Origin: Cherax quadricarinatus
Lineage: Eukaryota > Arthropoda > Malacostraca > Decapoda > Parastacidae
DNA: 64,000 nt
Reading direction: 5' to 3'
Assembly (NCBI RefSeq): GCF_038502225.1
Contig: NW_027195393.1
Location: 16,001-80,000 of the forward strand
Shown here: in pieces, positions 17,853-30,426 of the stretch
How the letters are laid out: each line of letters starts with the position of its first letter
How positions within the stretch are numbered: the first letter of the stretch is position 1
The notes under the pieces: generated by a model
Told to the model about the DNA's origin: nothing
What the model saw: the letters and a program-made list of their open reading frames with translations, nothing else
Database searches by the model: none
Made by a program: the position numbers and the translations under genes

Positions 17853-20800
17853 CTATTCATCACTTAACATTAGTTCGATTTTCTCACTCGCCACCACTGC
17901 TGCTTGTCTTTTCTGAACAGCTGTAGTCTGTGTGGTTTCTGGAAAATCACTAATTTTGTTTTCAACACTGTGTAATTCTAACGGCACTAGTTTATTTATT
18001 GTCCGCTTATTCACTACACCTTTGCTTAAAACATCAACTGTCCTGATGATTCCATTTGTATCAGGATATATGGTCACAATTTTTCCAAGTAGCCATTGGG
18101 ACCTCGGACCATCATTGTCGATAATCACTATGTCACCAGGTCTTAAGGACTTATGATTTTCAGGAACACCAGCTCCATAGAAGTGTTCTCTCAATGAGGT
18201 GAGATAGTCTTCTCGCCAAATTTTCTCCCAACGTTCAATCACTTTATTAAGGTGTTTGAATTTACGTCTGAGTTGCTCAGGTTCGAAATAAGTAGGATCC
18301 TCTATGATTTCTTTATCATTCACAGGAGGAACAGTTTCGAGCCTTCTGCCATGAAGTAAATGAGAAGGACTAAACACTTCTAAATTGTCCAGATCATCGG
18401 CAACATAAGTTAGAGGTCTGTTGTTGACTCTATTTTCTATTTCAGTCACAACTGTACGGAATTCTTCTAAGTCTATTCTATGACGATAAAGAGTTTTCCT
18501 TAAACAACGTTTTACAATGCCGATCATTCTTTCATAAAATCCGCCGTGCCATGGAGATTTAGGAGGAATGTATCTCCAACGACAACTGCGTTGATTCAGC
18601 ATCTGTTGTACTTCTGGTTGATCAAAGATCTTGCTTATATAAGCAGCACCAGCAACAAAGTTCGTTGCATTATCTGAAATCATCAGTCTGGGACATGCCC
18701 TTCTGGCTGCAAACCTTCTGAATAATTTGATAAAGGTTTCAGCAGACATGTCAGTGGCTACTTCTAGATGCACTGCTCTAGTCGTAGCACAAGTGAACAA
18801 ACAGATGTACACCTTGATGGGAACTTTGTCAACTGTTTTGGTTAAAATTATTGGTCCAGTGTAATCTACACCTGTCACCTGAAATGGACTGACATGACAA
18901 ACTCTTTCAGAGGGATAGGGAGGTGGACCTGGATACTGACATACTCGCATATCGTAGTGACGACAAGTAATACAGTTCTTTATTTGTTTTTTCACACTTT
19001 GTCGACCTTGAGGTATCCAGTAGGATTGTCGTATATGACAAAGTGTGTCAGCTACCCCACCATGTAACACGTTACTGTGGGCGTTTTGCACAATCAGTTT
19101 TGTTAGCCAATGATTTTTGGGGATCAATATTGGATGTATGGCTTCTTTAGGTAGTGAAGAATTATGAATTCTTCCTCGACATCTTATAATCTTTTCTGAG
19201 TCGAGATAAAGTCCTAAAAAATTAATCATGACAGGTTTCTTTGGGGATTTATCTTGTGTTTCTAGAAATTTATATTCTGTAGAGAAAACATCTTTCTGTA
19301 TTAGTTTCACCCAGTATTTAATGGGTTCAAGACATTCATAATCAGGTTTTATTCCTTTAATGAATTCAAAGACAAGAGCTGTAACTCTTAATAGTTTACC
19401 CAAAGATGAGTATTTAGATCCATCAATGACTCTTTCTGTTGTGTCTGCAGTATTTACACAACTTATTTCTGCTGTGTTCAAGCAGACTGTTTCTTCTGGC
19501 ATAATGTGAGCTTTTTGCTGAGGCCAGTTATTTTCATTAGAGAGCCAGTTCGGTCCGTGGAGCCATAATTTATTATCCACAAATTTCTTGAGCGGGACAC
19601 CACGTGACAACATGTCAGCTGGATTCTCTTGGGTAGAGACGTGGAGAAGGAGATAATCTCTCTGCATCTCTTTTATTTCTGCTACTCTGTTCTGTACATA
19701 GACCAACTTACTCTTATTATTTCTTAACCACTGGAGAACTGCTTCATTATCACTCCAGATCACGGTTTTTTCAATAGTGAGATGATCAAGTACTTTGTTG
19801 AGATAGACAGCTAATTTTGTGCCTACATAGAGTGCTGTCAGTTCCAATTGTGGTACTGTTCTGACCTTCAAGGGTGCGACCCTGGCCTTTGAAGTAATTA
19901 GTGTACTTCCTTCAGCATTACTCATGTAAGCTACAGCGCCATAACCTCTGGTTGACGCATCACAGAACACATGTAATGTGTACTTGTTTCCCTCTTGACC
20001 TATTTGTCTGGGAAATTTAATTTGATGAAGTTGCTTAAACTCCCTGGATATTTCATCCCATGCTTGACTCATTTCTAGAGGCAAGTTCTCATCCCATCCA
20101 ATTTTGAGCTTCCATGCATCTTGCATAAGCATTTTACCCTTTATGGTAATTGGTGAGACGAGTCCTAGAGGTTCAAACATTGTGATACCTCTGACAGTAA
20201 ACTACGTTTAGTGAGTGTACTGCATGATTTATTGTTAACCCTTTTGAGACTCAAAGTATCTTCCTGTGTGTTCCAATTAAGTCCCAGCATACTGTTGCAA
20301 TCAGGAATTTCAGCTTTAGGGAAATCTTCTTTGATAAGTTCCCTTAATTGCTTTGAATTTGTATTCCACATCCTTAGAGGCATATTTGCTTCTTTCATCT
20401 CCTTGTTAGCTTCTCTGTATAAGGATTTCAAATCCTCCTCTTTATTTACAGTACCTTGAAGATTGTCCACATAGAAACTTTTCTTTAGATTTCTTTGAAG
20501 GGACTTTCAGATTTCTTCAAATGTGTATTTAGAGTAGCTTCTAGTAAGAATGGAGAGGATGTTGCACCAAATAATACTGATTTGAAACGATAAGTTTTCA
20601 CAGGACTTTGAGGATCATGTGGATTTTCAGGCCACAAGAATCGAGTATAATCTCTGTCCATTTCTTGTAGTCCTACTCTCAAGAAAGCTTTGGAAATATC
20701 AGCCGTGTAGGCATATGGGTTTGTGCGAAATTTCATAAGCACGTCTCCAAGCTTCTCAGTTAGTGAGGGTCCGGTCATCAGACAGTCATTAAGACTTGCT

Positions 20801-21266
20801 ACATCTTTATTTGCACGTGCGCTGCAATTATATACAACACGTAGTGGAGTGGTTTCAGAATCTTTTCTGACTCCATGGTGCGGGAGATAATGAGCGTTTG
20901 TCTTCAACTTATCTTCGACTATTTCCTCAATGAATTTATGGTCCAACTGTTCTTGTATGATATTATCATAGACAGTCAGTAGCTCTGGATTCTTCCTGAG
21001 CTCATGTATTTGTGCTTTCATCTGTCCGAAAGCCATGCGATAATTGCTAGGCAGATGTGGTGGATTTAATTTCCATGGTAATCTAACCCAATACTGTCCA
21101 TCTTTATATTCGACAGTGTCCAAATATTGGTTATAAGTCTGAGACTCTTGTGGGCTTGGTTTATTTACATCAATACCTATCGCATCTAAATCCCACAACT
21201 TATCAACTGGTTCATTCATTTCTTCCAGTAATGATAATTTTTGCTGTGGTACACGAAGGACCAATA
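17853..21266 (-). pseudogene. BEL pol: reverse transcriptase, RNase H, integrase
   Basis: Three minus-strand frames. Frame 21266-20485 starts at the reverse transcriptase (PVDKLWDLDAIGI), with motif A YTADISKAFLRVGLQ. After a frameshift near 20480 comes the FYVDN box (20470-20165). After another near 20170, a 775-codon frame runs to 17853. That frame holds SPITIKGKMLMQDAW, RNase H (VFCDASTRGYGAVAY; SDNEAVLQW), the HHCC zinc domain (NAHSNVLHGGV ... CITC), the integrase core (VTGVDYTGPI, ISDNATNF, FYERMIGIVKRC: D, D and E all present) and a final beta domain (LRPGDIVIIDNDGPR). Two frameshifts and the missing gag and protease make it defective, but it is the best preserved BEL polymerase here. 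Confidence 0.93.
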
Positions 21267-22293
21267 TGTTGAGAAATGGCATTACCAGCTAAGCTTAATT
21301 TATAAATATAAATATAGTGAACACTTAGCTGATAAAAGACAGCAAATCGTCTACACAGCCGCCCCTGCAGACGAGGTCTAGAAGCTGTCGAAACCATCTT
21401 TCAACGGGCTGTAAAGATTTATAATTAGTAAGATTATAAATTACCCCTAGGGGGTGTTATGTCAGCATATTTCATTCACTGATGGCTGACAAAATACATA
21501 CTTGTTTGGACTCAAAAGTCCACACCTTACTGCCGACTATAGGCTGATTACAAACTCCTTGCGACTCAAGAACTGCGCAGTCCCCCGTACCACAAGAAAT
21601 TCGTAACATACCTTGCTCTTGTAACGTGAGCTATGGTGTTCTTCACACCTTCGACAGGTATCGGTGACTTGATAGAAGCTGAAGTGTCCTTGGATGTCCA
21701 CGTCTTCCATTGTCTAGGAAACGCACACTGGTACACTATGTTCCACAAGATTTGTCTTTATTGTTCACAATCTTATCATAAGAGAAGCTGATCACACTTC
21801 TCTTAAGTGTTTATTGTGTTTTGTGAGACACTTTGTTCACACTAACGCACAGATCGTTGTTCTTTGTTGGTTATCCTGGCGTCAGTGTCACTCTCAGTAG
21901 AGTCAAAAGTAATCTGAAGACGCCACAGCACCCCATGCCGTCACTCCCCTAGCACAAAGAAAAAGCTGACCTAGTACTTTTGCTTCCTTGCCACTTCCTC
22001 AATGAAGCAAAGCAGAATGTTTGATTCTTGCTGTCTTAAGCATAGACAACAATGTCCACTATCTTTACTATGGTAATAAAGAGGGCACAGGATTTTCCTT
22101 AATTGTCCTGCTAGAGTAAGAGATGTACTCTCTCTTATTAAAATACACTCTGCAACACTGCAAGGAGCGGCGGTCACTTGACCACGTCGCATACTCGTAC
22201 GGCATCTGTGATCAATTACTCACTGTAGCAGTAAACAAGACGCTTGCCCCTTCTGAGAGGGCTGGGCCCCTCAGGGCTGAAAGGGCTGAAAGG
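21267..22293 (-). repeat. LTR of minus-strand BEL (its 5' LTR), missing 44 bp
   Basis: Matches 16749-17776 with few differences. It stops at gctgaaagggg and continues into agagatagatgg of the host LTR. The two joined sequences share gg, which suggests an end-joining deletion. Confidence 0.92.
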
Positions 22294-22455
22294 GGAGAGA
22301 TAGATGGTAGGTATCGAAGGGGGACATTTTTTGCGACCTAGTTGTCCTAAAAATTCCTACTTGTCTTTGTAACTTTGATAAATAATAATTGTCTTTGTTA
22401 CCATTTACTTGTATGTATGTAATGAGACTCATTCAGGTAAATGTAATTTTCCATA
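22294..22455 (+). repeat. Left LTR of plus-strand BEL, part 2
   Basis: Matches the last 160 bp of the right LTR, from ggagagatagatggtagg to ttttcca(c/t)a. Together with part 1 it makes 732 bp, against 728 bp for the right LTR. Confidence 0.93.
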
Positions 22456-22958
22456 ATTTGCCTGTTGGTCCTTGTTCGAACTGGAGGTAATTAGTGAAGT
22501 GATTAATTAGTGAATTAATTACTTAATAATTATATGTGAAATGACAGGAGGTGGATGTTAGGTCCACAAATTTACTTAATGTGTAGTGGATTATAATTAT
22601 TATAAAATTAATTTTGATCAGCCAAGTCTGGCAAAGATTTATATTAGTGTACTTATATAGCATTTATTTTGCTATGCCAAGTCTGGCAAGGATAAACCAA
22701 ATCTGGCTAAGGTTTATATTAATGTGTATTTAAAATTTATATTATAATTTTCTTACATGTGTAATTACTAAGCTCAAGTGTAGTTAACATTATTAATGTG
22801 TATTTAAAATTTATATTATAATTTTCTTACATGTAATTGCTAAGCTCAAGTGTAGCTAGGATTTATTCAAAGGTAAGTTGTAATATTTACCTTTATGAAG
22901 TGCATAAATTAGTACATAATCAGTGTTATTAATTAAGTTGAATTTAATACACTGCATC
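22456..22958 (+). other. BEL leader with putative primer-binding site
   Basis: Directly after the LTR, ttggtccttgttcgaactgg (about 22464) is a candidate primer-binding site starting TGG; the younger element has ttggtccttcgtg at the same place. The rest is AT-rich and contains two near-identical copies of a ttaatgtgtatttaaaattt segment (about 22718 and 22793). No gene is seen. Confidence 0.55.
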
Positions 22959-24375
22959 ATGGCTGAAAATGAGGAAATTAATGTAGAAGACAAACATGGA
23001 ATATAGAGCAAAAAAACATCACTACAGGCTAGAAAAGGTCATATAACAAAGGCATATAATAAATGTTTGGAATTAATGAATCAAGAAACTGTGAATACTG
23101 ATGATTTAAAATTGTATTTAGAAGCTTTGGGGAATAGATATGATTCATACAAATTATATTATAACAAATATGAAGGAGATGTGTTAGTAAACTGTGTAGA
23201 TGAGACAGAAGCAGATCTTATGATTAATCAGTATTATGAATTAGAGAAAAAGATTCTTTCTTGTAAAAGTCAGGCCTTGAATAAATGAAAATGTTTAAAC
23301 CAACAAATAAGATGTCTGCCAAAACTACCAGAATTATGTTTACCTGTATTTAGTTCTGGAGAAAATTGGGAGGAGTTTTGGTCAATTTTTAAAGCAGCTG
23401 TGCATGATAGGAGTGACCTAGCGTGTGTAACTAAATTATTTTACCTCAAAGGACAGGTAAGAGGAGATGCTCACATACTCATACAAGCCTTTCCCAATGT
23501 AGATGATTCTTACAAAGAAGCAGTTGACTTGTTGAAGGTCACTTATGGTAATATAGAACAAAGTAGGTTGGATCTAGTGAATAGCATTGTTAATTTAAAA
23601 TCTCGAGATCACACTTACAAAGGTTTACAGCAGTTTAGAGTTAAACTGGAGAGCACTCTCAAAACTTTAAGTAATAAATATAATCTGAAGGAATCAGACT
23701 AGTTATTGAGTGCCATTGTACAGAATAAATTAAGCTGTAAAACACTTGAATGACTCTCGAACAAGTATCACAAAGATTATTTTGATCTGGAGGAAATATA
23801 ACAAGGTCTACAAGAATTAATTGTTCAGTTGAAGACCAGCCAACCAACTCATTTTAAAGATGCAACACATAATAACTCTGAGGTATCTGTCAAGTTTCAC
23901 AAAGGGAAAAATTATCCCAATGTTAATAATCAAAATTAATTTCCTAAAAAGAGTTGCATAGGTGCATATCAATAGCAGGAATCAGAAATAATGATTCTCC
24001 ACAAGGTAAGAAGAATAAGTACCCTCCTAAGAGTAGCACAGTTAATAAGAAATCAGTCAAAGAAAAGAGAGATTGTCTCTTCTGCAAGGGTACTCATTTT
24101 TCTAAGAATTGCAATGGATACAATTCATGGAATGATAAAGTTGAAAGATTGGAGGAACTTGGCAGATGTATCAGATGTCTAGGTAATCACAGTGTAAAGG
24201 ATTGTCATGCCAAATTAAACAACTGTTATCAATGTCACAAAGGAAGGCACCATATAGTCATGTGTAAGGGTCTATATGTTAATGTTGATAATAATGATAA
24301 TGTTGACAATCCAGACACAACAGTGGCTAATGTAAAATTGTTGCTAATGTTAATAATGATGGTTTTGTTGAAGTA
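22959..24375 (+). pseudogene. BEL gag remnant with three zinc knuckles
   Basis: ATG at 22959 (MAENEEINVED), then a TAG at 23004-23006; the frame continues open to 23288. The capsid-like DUF1759-type region follows (SSGENWEEFWSIFKAAV; GDAHILIQAFPNVDDSYKEA) up to a TAG at 23701, with further stops near 23750, 23800 and 23939. The nucleocapsid part (23954-24376) has three knuckles: CLFCKGTHFSKNC, CIRCLGNHSVKDC and CYQCHKGRHHIVMC. This domain order is that of BEL/Pao gag, which packages the RNA. At least five stops or shifts disable it. Confidence 0.87.
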
Positions 24376-27300
24376 GCCTTATCTGTGTTACAGGTAAAAA
24401 TTGATGATAAAAGGCATAAGTAAAAGAATGTAGCTGCATTATTAGACCAGGGATCCCAGCGTACTTTCATAAAGCGTAAATGTCTTGATGGTATGAAAGT
24501 ACAGATGGGAGATCCTACAACTCTAAAATTATCTGGTTTTCTCTCAGATAAAAAGGGCTCAATTGTATGACAGTGTTTATGTAACTGTCAGGTTGAGCAA
24601 TGAGAAAAAACGTGTTAATGCAGTAATTGTAGATAGACTTCCAGAGAAAATATCTACAATAGTGCTTAGTAAAGCTACAGAAAGACTTTCACATGATGTA
24701 AATTTAGCACCTTCTGGTGTAAATGATGATTCTGTAGGGCCAATAAATATTTTGATAGGTAGTGACTATTATGCCTCCTTTGTAAAGGGTATGGTAAAGA
24801 AATGTGGTGTCACTCTTTTAAAGACTGCAGGAGGCCATGTAATGTATGGTGGGATTCCTCGTAATAATAATGCATGACTAGAGGAAACTATAAATACTAT
24901 AACTGTGTGTCTTACTCATGAAATCGTGCCCCAATATAATTCTTCCATAGAGGATGGTGTTGAGCCAGTGCATAAATTGTGGGAATTAGACAGCATTGGA
25001 ATAAATGTAAATGAAGAAAGTCCAGACGATTCTTTTGCTCAGGAACAATACCTGAGAGATGTAAAATTTGAATCTGGACAATACTGGGTACGACATCCGT
25101 GGAGACTAAACCATCCAGAATTGTCCACTAATTACAGAATGGCATATGGACAATTAAAGGCTCAGCTCCGCAAACTGAGTAAGACACCAGATTTGTTGAC
25201 TGCCTATAATGATATAATTACTGAACACTTAATTAATAAATTTATAGAAGAGGTACCTCCTGAGCAAGCCAAAATTTATGGCCACTATTTGCCACATCAC
25301 GGAGTGAAGAAGGATTCTAAGACCACTCCTCTGAGGACTGTGTTTAATTGTAGTGCCAGGAGTAACAAAAGTGCACCTAGGTTAAAGGACTGTTTGATGA
25401 CAGGTCCGTCGTTGACGGAAAAATTAGGAGATATCTTATTAAATTTCAGGATGAAGAATTATGCCTTTACGGCTGACATAAGTAAAGCTTTCCTAAGAGT
25501 GGGTTTACAAGAGGCTGACCGGGATTGTACTCGCTTCTTATGGCCTGAGAATCCTAATGACCCACTTAGCCCTCTGAAAACCTTTCGCTTTAGAAGTGTA
25601 TTATTTGTTGCTACATCCAGTCCGTTCCTACTTCAAGCGACGACAAATGCACACCTTAAACGTATAGGAAGTCCATTGAGTAAAGTAATGAGCAAACAAT
25701 TTTATGTGGACAATTTCCTGGGTGTGACATCAACTGAAGAGGAACTGTTAATGACTTATGGAGAGGCTAATAAAATAATGCAAAGTGCAAATATGCCTCT
25801 GAGGGAATGGAATAGTAATTCTTCCAAATTAAAGGATAAAATAAGTAAATATTACCCTGGAGATAAAGTGTCAAAATGTAGTAATGTATTGGGATTAACT
25901 TGGGATACTGAGAGAGATTAGATAATGTTAAAACCTAATAATTACAGTATGCCCAGTAAATTAACTATGAGAGTTTTGCTTGCTGAAGTTTCCAAATGTT
26001 TTGATCCACTAGGCTTAGTGTCACCCCTTACTATAAGAGGGAAATTAATAATACAAGAAGCATGGAAACTTAAATGTGCTTGGGATGAAACTCTGCCTGA
26101 GGAATTCATTAACAGGTGGGATGAATTAATTGGCGATTATGAAAAAATTCCAATGTTGGAGTTCCCACGCCAGGTGGCTTCAGAATTGGCGTATGGAGCA
26201 GTTGCTTACCTTCAATGTAATAGTGTTATTTCTCTTGTTATGCCTAAGGCTAAAGTGTCTTCAATTAAATCACGTACCTTAACTCATTTGGAATTAACAG
26301 CTATTTATGTAGGTGTCAAATTAGCTAATTATATAAGAAATATGTTGCATGAGATAAATATTAACTACACTGTAATTTGTCTGATAATGAGGTATCCTTA
26401 CAATGGATTTGTAATGGAAACAGTAAAATTGTGTACGTACAAAACAGAGTCGCTGAAATTAATCAGATGCAAGAGAAGTATAATAGTTTGGGTCAGCATG
26501 TGTTAACATTTAATCATATACCTGGTGAGGAGAATCCAGCTGATTTCTTGTCTCAAGGTTTACCTTATGCTAAATTTGTAAATGCTGTATCATGGTTTAA
26601 AGGACCGAGCTGGTTGGTAAATAAAGCTAATTGGCCTGTATATTGCTCCTGTTGAAATTACTGTGACCACCACTCCAATAGTTTGTCCTTCCTTAGCCAT
26701 TGATATAAATAGGTATTCTTCTTTACCCAAACTAATCAATGTAACTAAGCTGGTGTTTAAATTTCTTAACAAGATGAATGTCTCGTATAAGTTTTCTCAT
26801 CCTCTTGAACATTGGATAACGAGGGTACAGGAAGAAATCTATGGAAATGAGAGTAAATTGATGATAGAAAGTAAAATTGTGAAAGGTTCCATAATAGAGA
26901 AATTTGGGCTGTATTTAGAGAACAATGTAATGCATGGTGGGGTACAAGATACCTTAAATTGCATTAGGGAAACTTTCTGGATTCCACAAGGACGGTAAAG
27001 TGTAAAAAGGGTGATTAAATCTTGTGTAATATGTCGTCGTGTGGATGCCAGATCCTATATGTACCCAGGTCCCACACCATTGCCAAAGGAGCATGTACAA
27101 TTAGTGAAACCATTTGATGTAACAGATGTTGACTATAATGGTCAAGTCATTTTAATGGGTACTTCAGATGGTGTTCCACTGGAAGTGTATGTATGCTTGT
27201 TCACTTGTACTGCTACTAGGGCAGTTCATTTAGAAGTGGCTCAGGACTTGTCTGCAGAACAGTTTATACAGCTGTTTCGAAAATTTTCAGCTAGGAGATC

Positions 27301-28160
27301 CTGTCAGAGATTGATGATTTCGGATAATGCCACAAATTTTGTAGCAGGTGCTCAACACTTGATAGAATTAAATAATAGTAATGATGTTCAATCTCTGTTA
27401 AACCAGCGAGGGTGTACCTGGAAATTTATTACTCCTAGAGCCCCTTGGCAGGGGGGGGCTGTACAAAAGACTGATAGGCACAGTGAAGAGGTGTCTCTGT
27501 AAAGTACTACACCGGAAGATAATTAATTTGGAAGAATTCTGTGCAGTGTTAGTGGAGGCGGAGAATCATATAAATAATAAGCCTCTCTCGTACATGAGTG
27601 ATACACCTGATGCAGATGTATTAACACCTTCTCACCTAATATGTGGAAGGAAATTGGAAGCTGCCCCTGTCTATAGAAATAATCCTGAAGAAAGTAATGA
27701 AGATTACAATGATGCGGCAGTGTTGTGTGATAAATTTAAAACGTTAAATAAAGTAATTGATCATTGGTCTAATGTGTGGCATAAGGAATATCTTCTTACA
27801 CTACTTGAACACTTTTATGGTGCGACAGAGGCAGTAAATCGACAGAACATTCAACCAGGTGACATTGTGTTAATTGATACTGAACAACATCGAACATTGT
27901 GGCCTCTGGGCAAAGTATTGACATTGTACCCAGATGCACAAGGCGTTGTCCATTGTCAAAGTGTTGTGTTGTGGCCAAGAAAGTTTATGCACAGTAAACT
28001 GATTCCCTTGGAATTAAATGACATTCAATCAAATGTAAATGAAAATCTAAGGGAAAGTGACACTAGTGATACGGAAGGTAACGCTGACCAAGTGATGCAG
28101 GAAGATGAAATCGTAGTAAGACCTACTAGGAGAACAGCCACTAAAGCCAGAACTGGCTGA
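24376..28160 (+). pseudogene. BEL pol remnant, protease to integrase
   Basis: The protease region (24430-24877) has ALLDQGSQRTF, where D-S/T-G is usual. The reverse transcriptase frame (24905-25921) has FTADISKAFLRVGLQ and FYVDNFLG; a single in-frame TAG (25919-25921) separates it from 25925-26506. The RNase H segment containing the CDAS box is deleted (compare 19940-20010 in the minus element). A shift near 26380 is followed by SDNEVSLQW. About 35 codons around the first His of the integrase zinc domain are missing. A TAA at 26996-26998 replaces Gln. In the core, VTDVDYNGQ and ISDNATNF are present. A G-run expansion near 27452 shifts the frame, and the catalytic Glu codon reads Lys (YKRLIG). 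It is dead at several independent sites. Confidence 0.9.
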
Positions 28161-28222
28161 AATCGTCTCCTAAAGGAAGGAGTAATTTGAGTCGTTTAGC
28201 AACGAACTCCGCCCGGCATCAG

Positions 28223-28950
28223 TGTGGAAAATATATAGTATATTTTCCGGAAATAGTGTATTTGTATGTAAATTAATAAAGTGTATTTAATAAAAATTAT
28301 ATTATAAAAAATGGGAAGCTCAGCACCTGTGCTGACAAGCAGGAAGACTCGCCATTGTGTTTTTGAATGAGCCAAGAAAACGTTAGTGAAAGTAAGAAAA
28401 ATTTTCGCCACTCTAGAGGTTATATTGGGCTTACACCTCTCAAATAGGAGCCGAAATTGTTGGATGTGCATTTCTGCATAATTTGAGCATTAAATCGATG
28501 TACAGGATAGCTCCAGGAACCTCAGATAAGCTATCTAAATTATGTTTGTAATTCTGGCCAGTATTATCATCATAAATTTAGTTAGAGGGAGGTTTTTGAG
28601 TATTATACACAGTAATCTCCAGACTAATTGGTGAGTGTTATGATTATAAATTCTCCTTCTGTCATATAAATGTGTATATGTAATCATTAATTTTAATATA
28701 CAGTCCTCAAAAATTATAATAATTTTACCAGAATTCCTGGTGTGTATGCACATTTCATTTGCAATTAATATAGGTCTAGAGCAACTTATGGAGAGATAGA
28801 TGGTAGGTATCGAAGGGGGATATTTTTGCGACCTAGGTGTCCTAAAAATTTCTGCTTGTCTCTGTAACTTTGATAAATAATAATTATCTTCGTTACCATT
28901 TACTTGCATGTATGTAATGAGACTCATCCAGGTAAATGTAATTTTCCACA
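28223..28950 (+). repeat. Right LTR of plus-strand BEL, 728 bp
   Basis: Uninterrupted copy, TGTGGAAAA to TTTTCCACA, with the pre-insertion sequence gcaacttatggagag showing where the younger BEL entered the left LTR. It is followed by the target duplication agatt. Confidence 0.95.
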
Positions 28951-29030
28951 AGATTGATTGTCTCTTATTTAAACTACTCACTTGCAAAGAAGGGAGAGTA
29001 TGGGCTTGCCGTGCGGAGTAAAAAAAAAAA
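28951..29030. repeat. Old BEL-type LTR fragment, right part
   Basis: Starts with agatt, then gattgtctcttatttaaac, which continues the alignment of the fragment ending at 16178 with the LTR at 16749-17820 (compare gtactctctcttattaaa at about 17595). Similarity fades near the A-run at 29018. Confidence 0.65.
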
Positions 29031-30044
29031 TCTAAAAAATACAATAATTGAGTTATTGTTACCAAAAAATAGCTGAACTTTCTGGCTACACTCTGGTATA
29101 ATTATTATACTTGTACAATGTTTCTAAAAGGAATTACATTCATTTATAACATGCATGGTGACAGCGCCCAGCCTAACAAGCGCTGACGCCACATTTTTTT
29201 TCCCTGTGTTATTTTTATCGTTTTCTTATAACTTCATGTCTAATATAATACAAAGTCACCGTCTGAGATTATGCCAGAGCGGGCAGAGCTAATATGGTCC
29301 AGGAACCAATCAGGAACCTCCCCTGGGAAGAGTCCCCAAAATGGCCGACACCTCCAGCCAACAAAATATTACATACTCACACTAATATCAACTATAGGGC
29401 TTATTTACCTATCACAATTGATCTAATATGACATAATGCAATATAATAATAGCATAGACACATAAAAAGTACACCAGAAAAAATAATATATAGCTATATT
29501 ACCCCTGAAAGTAAAAAGACCCATTCTCTCGTCGTTGATGAGAGAAAACGTAGATTTACAATGGTTAACTGTAATAAACACTCGTAGGTCACGCTGAAAG
29601 TGTAAAAGAAAGCTAATTTTACGGGGGAAAAAAAATTTCCCGGGCACCTGGGGTGCCGCGCCCTTCGGCATATTTCTCGAAAGTAAGTTATTTACCTTTT
29701 TAGGGGGATTTTATCCTTATTTATGATTGAATTTACTTGATTTTCACAACAAATATAGAAGAATGATTTACAAGCTCAAATGTACCATTCTGAAGTATCC
29801 CAAATATTTTCAGATTTTTGTGGCCAACAAGACCGAGATCTTCCAAAATGTCAAAAAAGTTCTGAAACTTTTTTTTTTTTAGCATGAAGATAAGGTTTAT
29901 TTTAGAATTGGTACATTTACTTTGATGGAATTAGAAGTGTTCTATCAGCAGCAAGTGTCAAAACCACTTTTCCAAGTACCACTGAGTACAGGCTCGCTGC
30001 CAAATGTAATTGTTCGTAAATTTTACATATTTCATTTCTTTTTT
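29031..30044. other. Unassigned AT-rich sequence
   Basis: About 1 kb with no frame showing similarity, no LTR or terminal repeat and no tandem array. Minus-strand frames (for example 29423-29671) look random. It may be host intergenic DNA or an unrecognised repeat. Confidence 0.4.
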
Positions 30045-30392
30045 GGCGACTAAAATGCCGGGAGCGATGGGCTAGTAACCCCTTCTCCTGTAGACATTTA
30101 CTAAAAATGAGAAGAAGAAAAACTTTATAAAACTGGGATGCTTGAACGTGCGTGGATGTAGTGCGGATGACAAGAAACAGATGATTGCTGATGTTATGAA
30201 TGAAAAGAAGTTGGATGTCCTGGCCCTAAGCGAAACAAAGCTGAAGGGGGTAGGGAATTTCGGAGGGGGGAAATAAATGGGATTAAATCTGGAGTATCTG
30301 AGAGAGTTAGAGCTAAGGGGTAGCAGTAATATTGAAGGATCAGTTATGGAAGGAGAAAAGAGAATATGAATGTGTAAATTCAAGGATTATGT
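30045..30392 (+). pseudogene. APE-type LINE copy (plus), 5' part before insertion
   Basis: Starts in the LINE leader (gcgactaaaatgccgggagc) and reads into the endonuclease start (LGCLNVRGCSADDKKQMIADVMNEKK, LDVLALSETKLKG, with the catalytic Glu in SETK). Frameshifts appear near 30260. It ends at aaggattatgt, the duplicated target of the CR1-like element, and resumes at 36592. Confidence 0.88.
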
Positions 30393-30426
30393 TTACCTGG
30401 AGTTTACCTGGAGAGAGTTCCGGGGG

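Larger units (their letters stand above)
16749..22293 (-). mobile_element. Younger BEL/Pao element (minus), no gag
   Basis: Two highly similar LTRs (16749-17820 and 21267-22293) flank a pol region read on the minus strand. It sits inside the left LTR of the plus-strand BEL element. The internal region goes from the primer-binding area directly into reverse transcriptase, so gag and protease are absent. The right LTR lacks the 44 terminal bases present in the left one. The target bases tat and any target duplication are also missing there. The small number of differences between its LTRs makes it the youngest layer of the nest. Confidence 0.92.
16179..28950 (+). mobile_element. BEL/Pao element (plus), split by a younger BEL insertion
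   Basis: LTRs start TGTGGAAAA and end TTTTCCACA (TTTTCCATA in the left copy). The target-site duplication agatt is found at 16174-16178 and 28951-28955, matching the 4-6 bp typical of BEL/Pao. Inside are a gag with three zinc knuckles and a pol with protease, reverse transcriptase, RNase H and integrase. The left LTR is interrupted by the minus-strand element at 16749-22293. Gag and pol are both broken, so this copy is dead. Confidence 0.93.
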
